Assembly (NCBI GenBank): GCA_018369555.1
Contig: JAGZCC010000092.1
Span: 1 to 5,930 of the forward strand
Direction of reading: 5' to 3'
Source of the DNA: Thomasclavelia spiroformis
GTDB lineage: Bacteria; Bacillota_I; Bacilli_A; Erysipelotrichales; Coprobacillaceae
Length of the DNA: 5,930 nucleotides
Shown here: in pieces, positions 5,862-5,930 of the stretch
Position numbering within the stretch: position 1 is the stretch's first letter
Layout: each line of letters starts with the position of its first letter
The notes under the pieces: generated by a model
The model's database searches: none
What the model was told of the DNA's origin: nothing
The model's input: the letters and a program-made list of their open reading frames with translations, nothing else
Position numbers and translations under genes: made by a program

Positions 5862-5930
5862 TTATATCTTCTTAAATGTCCGCAAATCCTTATTTTATAG
5901 GCTCTACGGGCATTTTGCTTTTGTGGTAAA
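5862..5930. other. Unassigned edge sequence with a dyad, unlike csm4
   Basis: These 69 bases have about 40% G+C in their outer part, against about a quarter in the operon, and do not continue the Csm4 family. They contain an imperfect inverted repeat: the arms at 5874-5890 (AAATGTCCGCAAATCCT) and 5899-5915 (AGGCTCTACGGGCATTT) surround an 8-nt AT loop. As minus-strand RNA, 15 of 17 positions pair, counting two wobbles. The minus strand is open from 5929 to 5831 with an Arg/Lys-rich peptide I do not recognise. This could be the end of an insertion sequence or other transferred DNA. I cannot name it from so little sequence. Confidence 0.45.

Overview
The window holds the downstream half of a type III-A (Csm) CRISPR-Cas locus. 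It comes from a very AT-rich bacterium (about a quarter G+C by eye) that uses the standard code: TGA ends csm4 and the zinc-knuckle Cas6 gene where those families normally end, and the only Trp in the six genes is TGG, at the end of cas1. Low-GC Firmicutes or a code-11 relative such as Acholeplasma/Erysipelotrichia would fit. This lineage guess rests on composition and protein flavour only.

Layout from left to right: positions 1-1276 are a CRISPR array of 19 repeats (the first cut by the window edge) and 18 spacers. Positions 1277-1430 are the leader, unusually rich in inverted repeats. All genes then lie on the minus strand, transcribed from high to low coordinates towards the leader and array: a 5'-broken csm4 (5861-5277), csm5 (5265-4078), a Cas6-superfamily RAMP protein with a four-cysteine knuckle (4100-3366), a second, classical Cas6 (3394-2657), cas1 (2682-1693) and cas2 (1691-1431). 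The genes are packed like an operon, with overlaps of 23, 29 and 26 nt at three successive junctions, then a 1-nt gap between cas1 and cas2. The last 69 bases (5862-5930) have a different composition, carry a dyad and do not continue csm4.

How it should work: Cas1-Cas2 insert new spacers at the leader-repeat junction at 1276/1277. The array is transcribed on the minus strand. One or both Cas6 proteins cut it in the repeats. Csm4 and Csm5, with Cas10, Csm2 and Csm3 (expected beyond 5930 but not seen), would form the crRNA-guided effector that recognises RNA. Spacers read as protein on the plus strand look like phage coding sequence, including a phage capsid-type N-terminus. The minus-strand crRNAs would therefore be antisense to phage mRNA, as type III immunity needs.

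Points most worth attention: two different Cas6 families in tandem, a perfect 14-bp hairpin abutting the spacer-integration site, the sense-oriented spacers, and the disrupted 5' end of csm4, which raises the question of whether interference still works.
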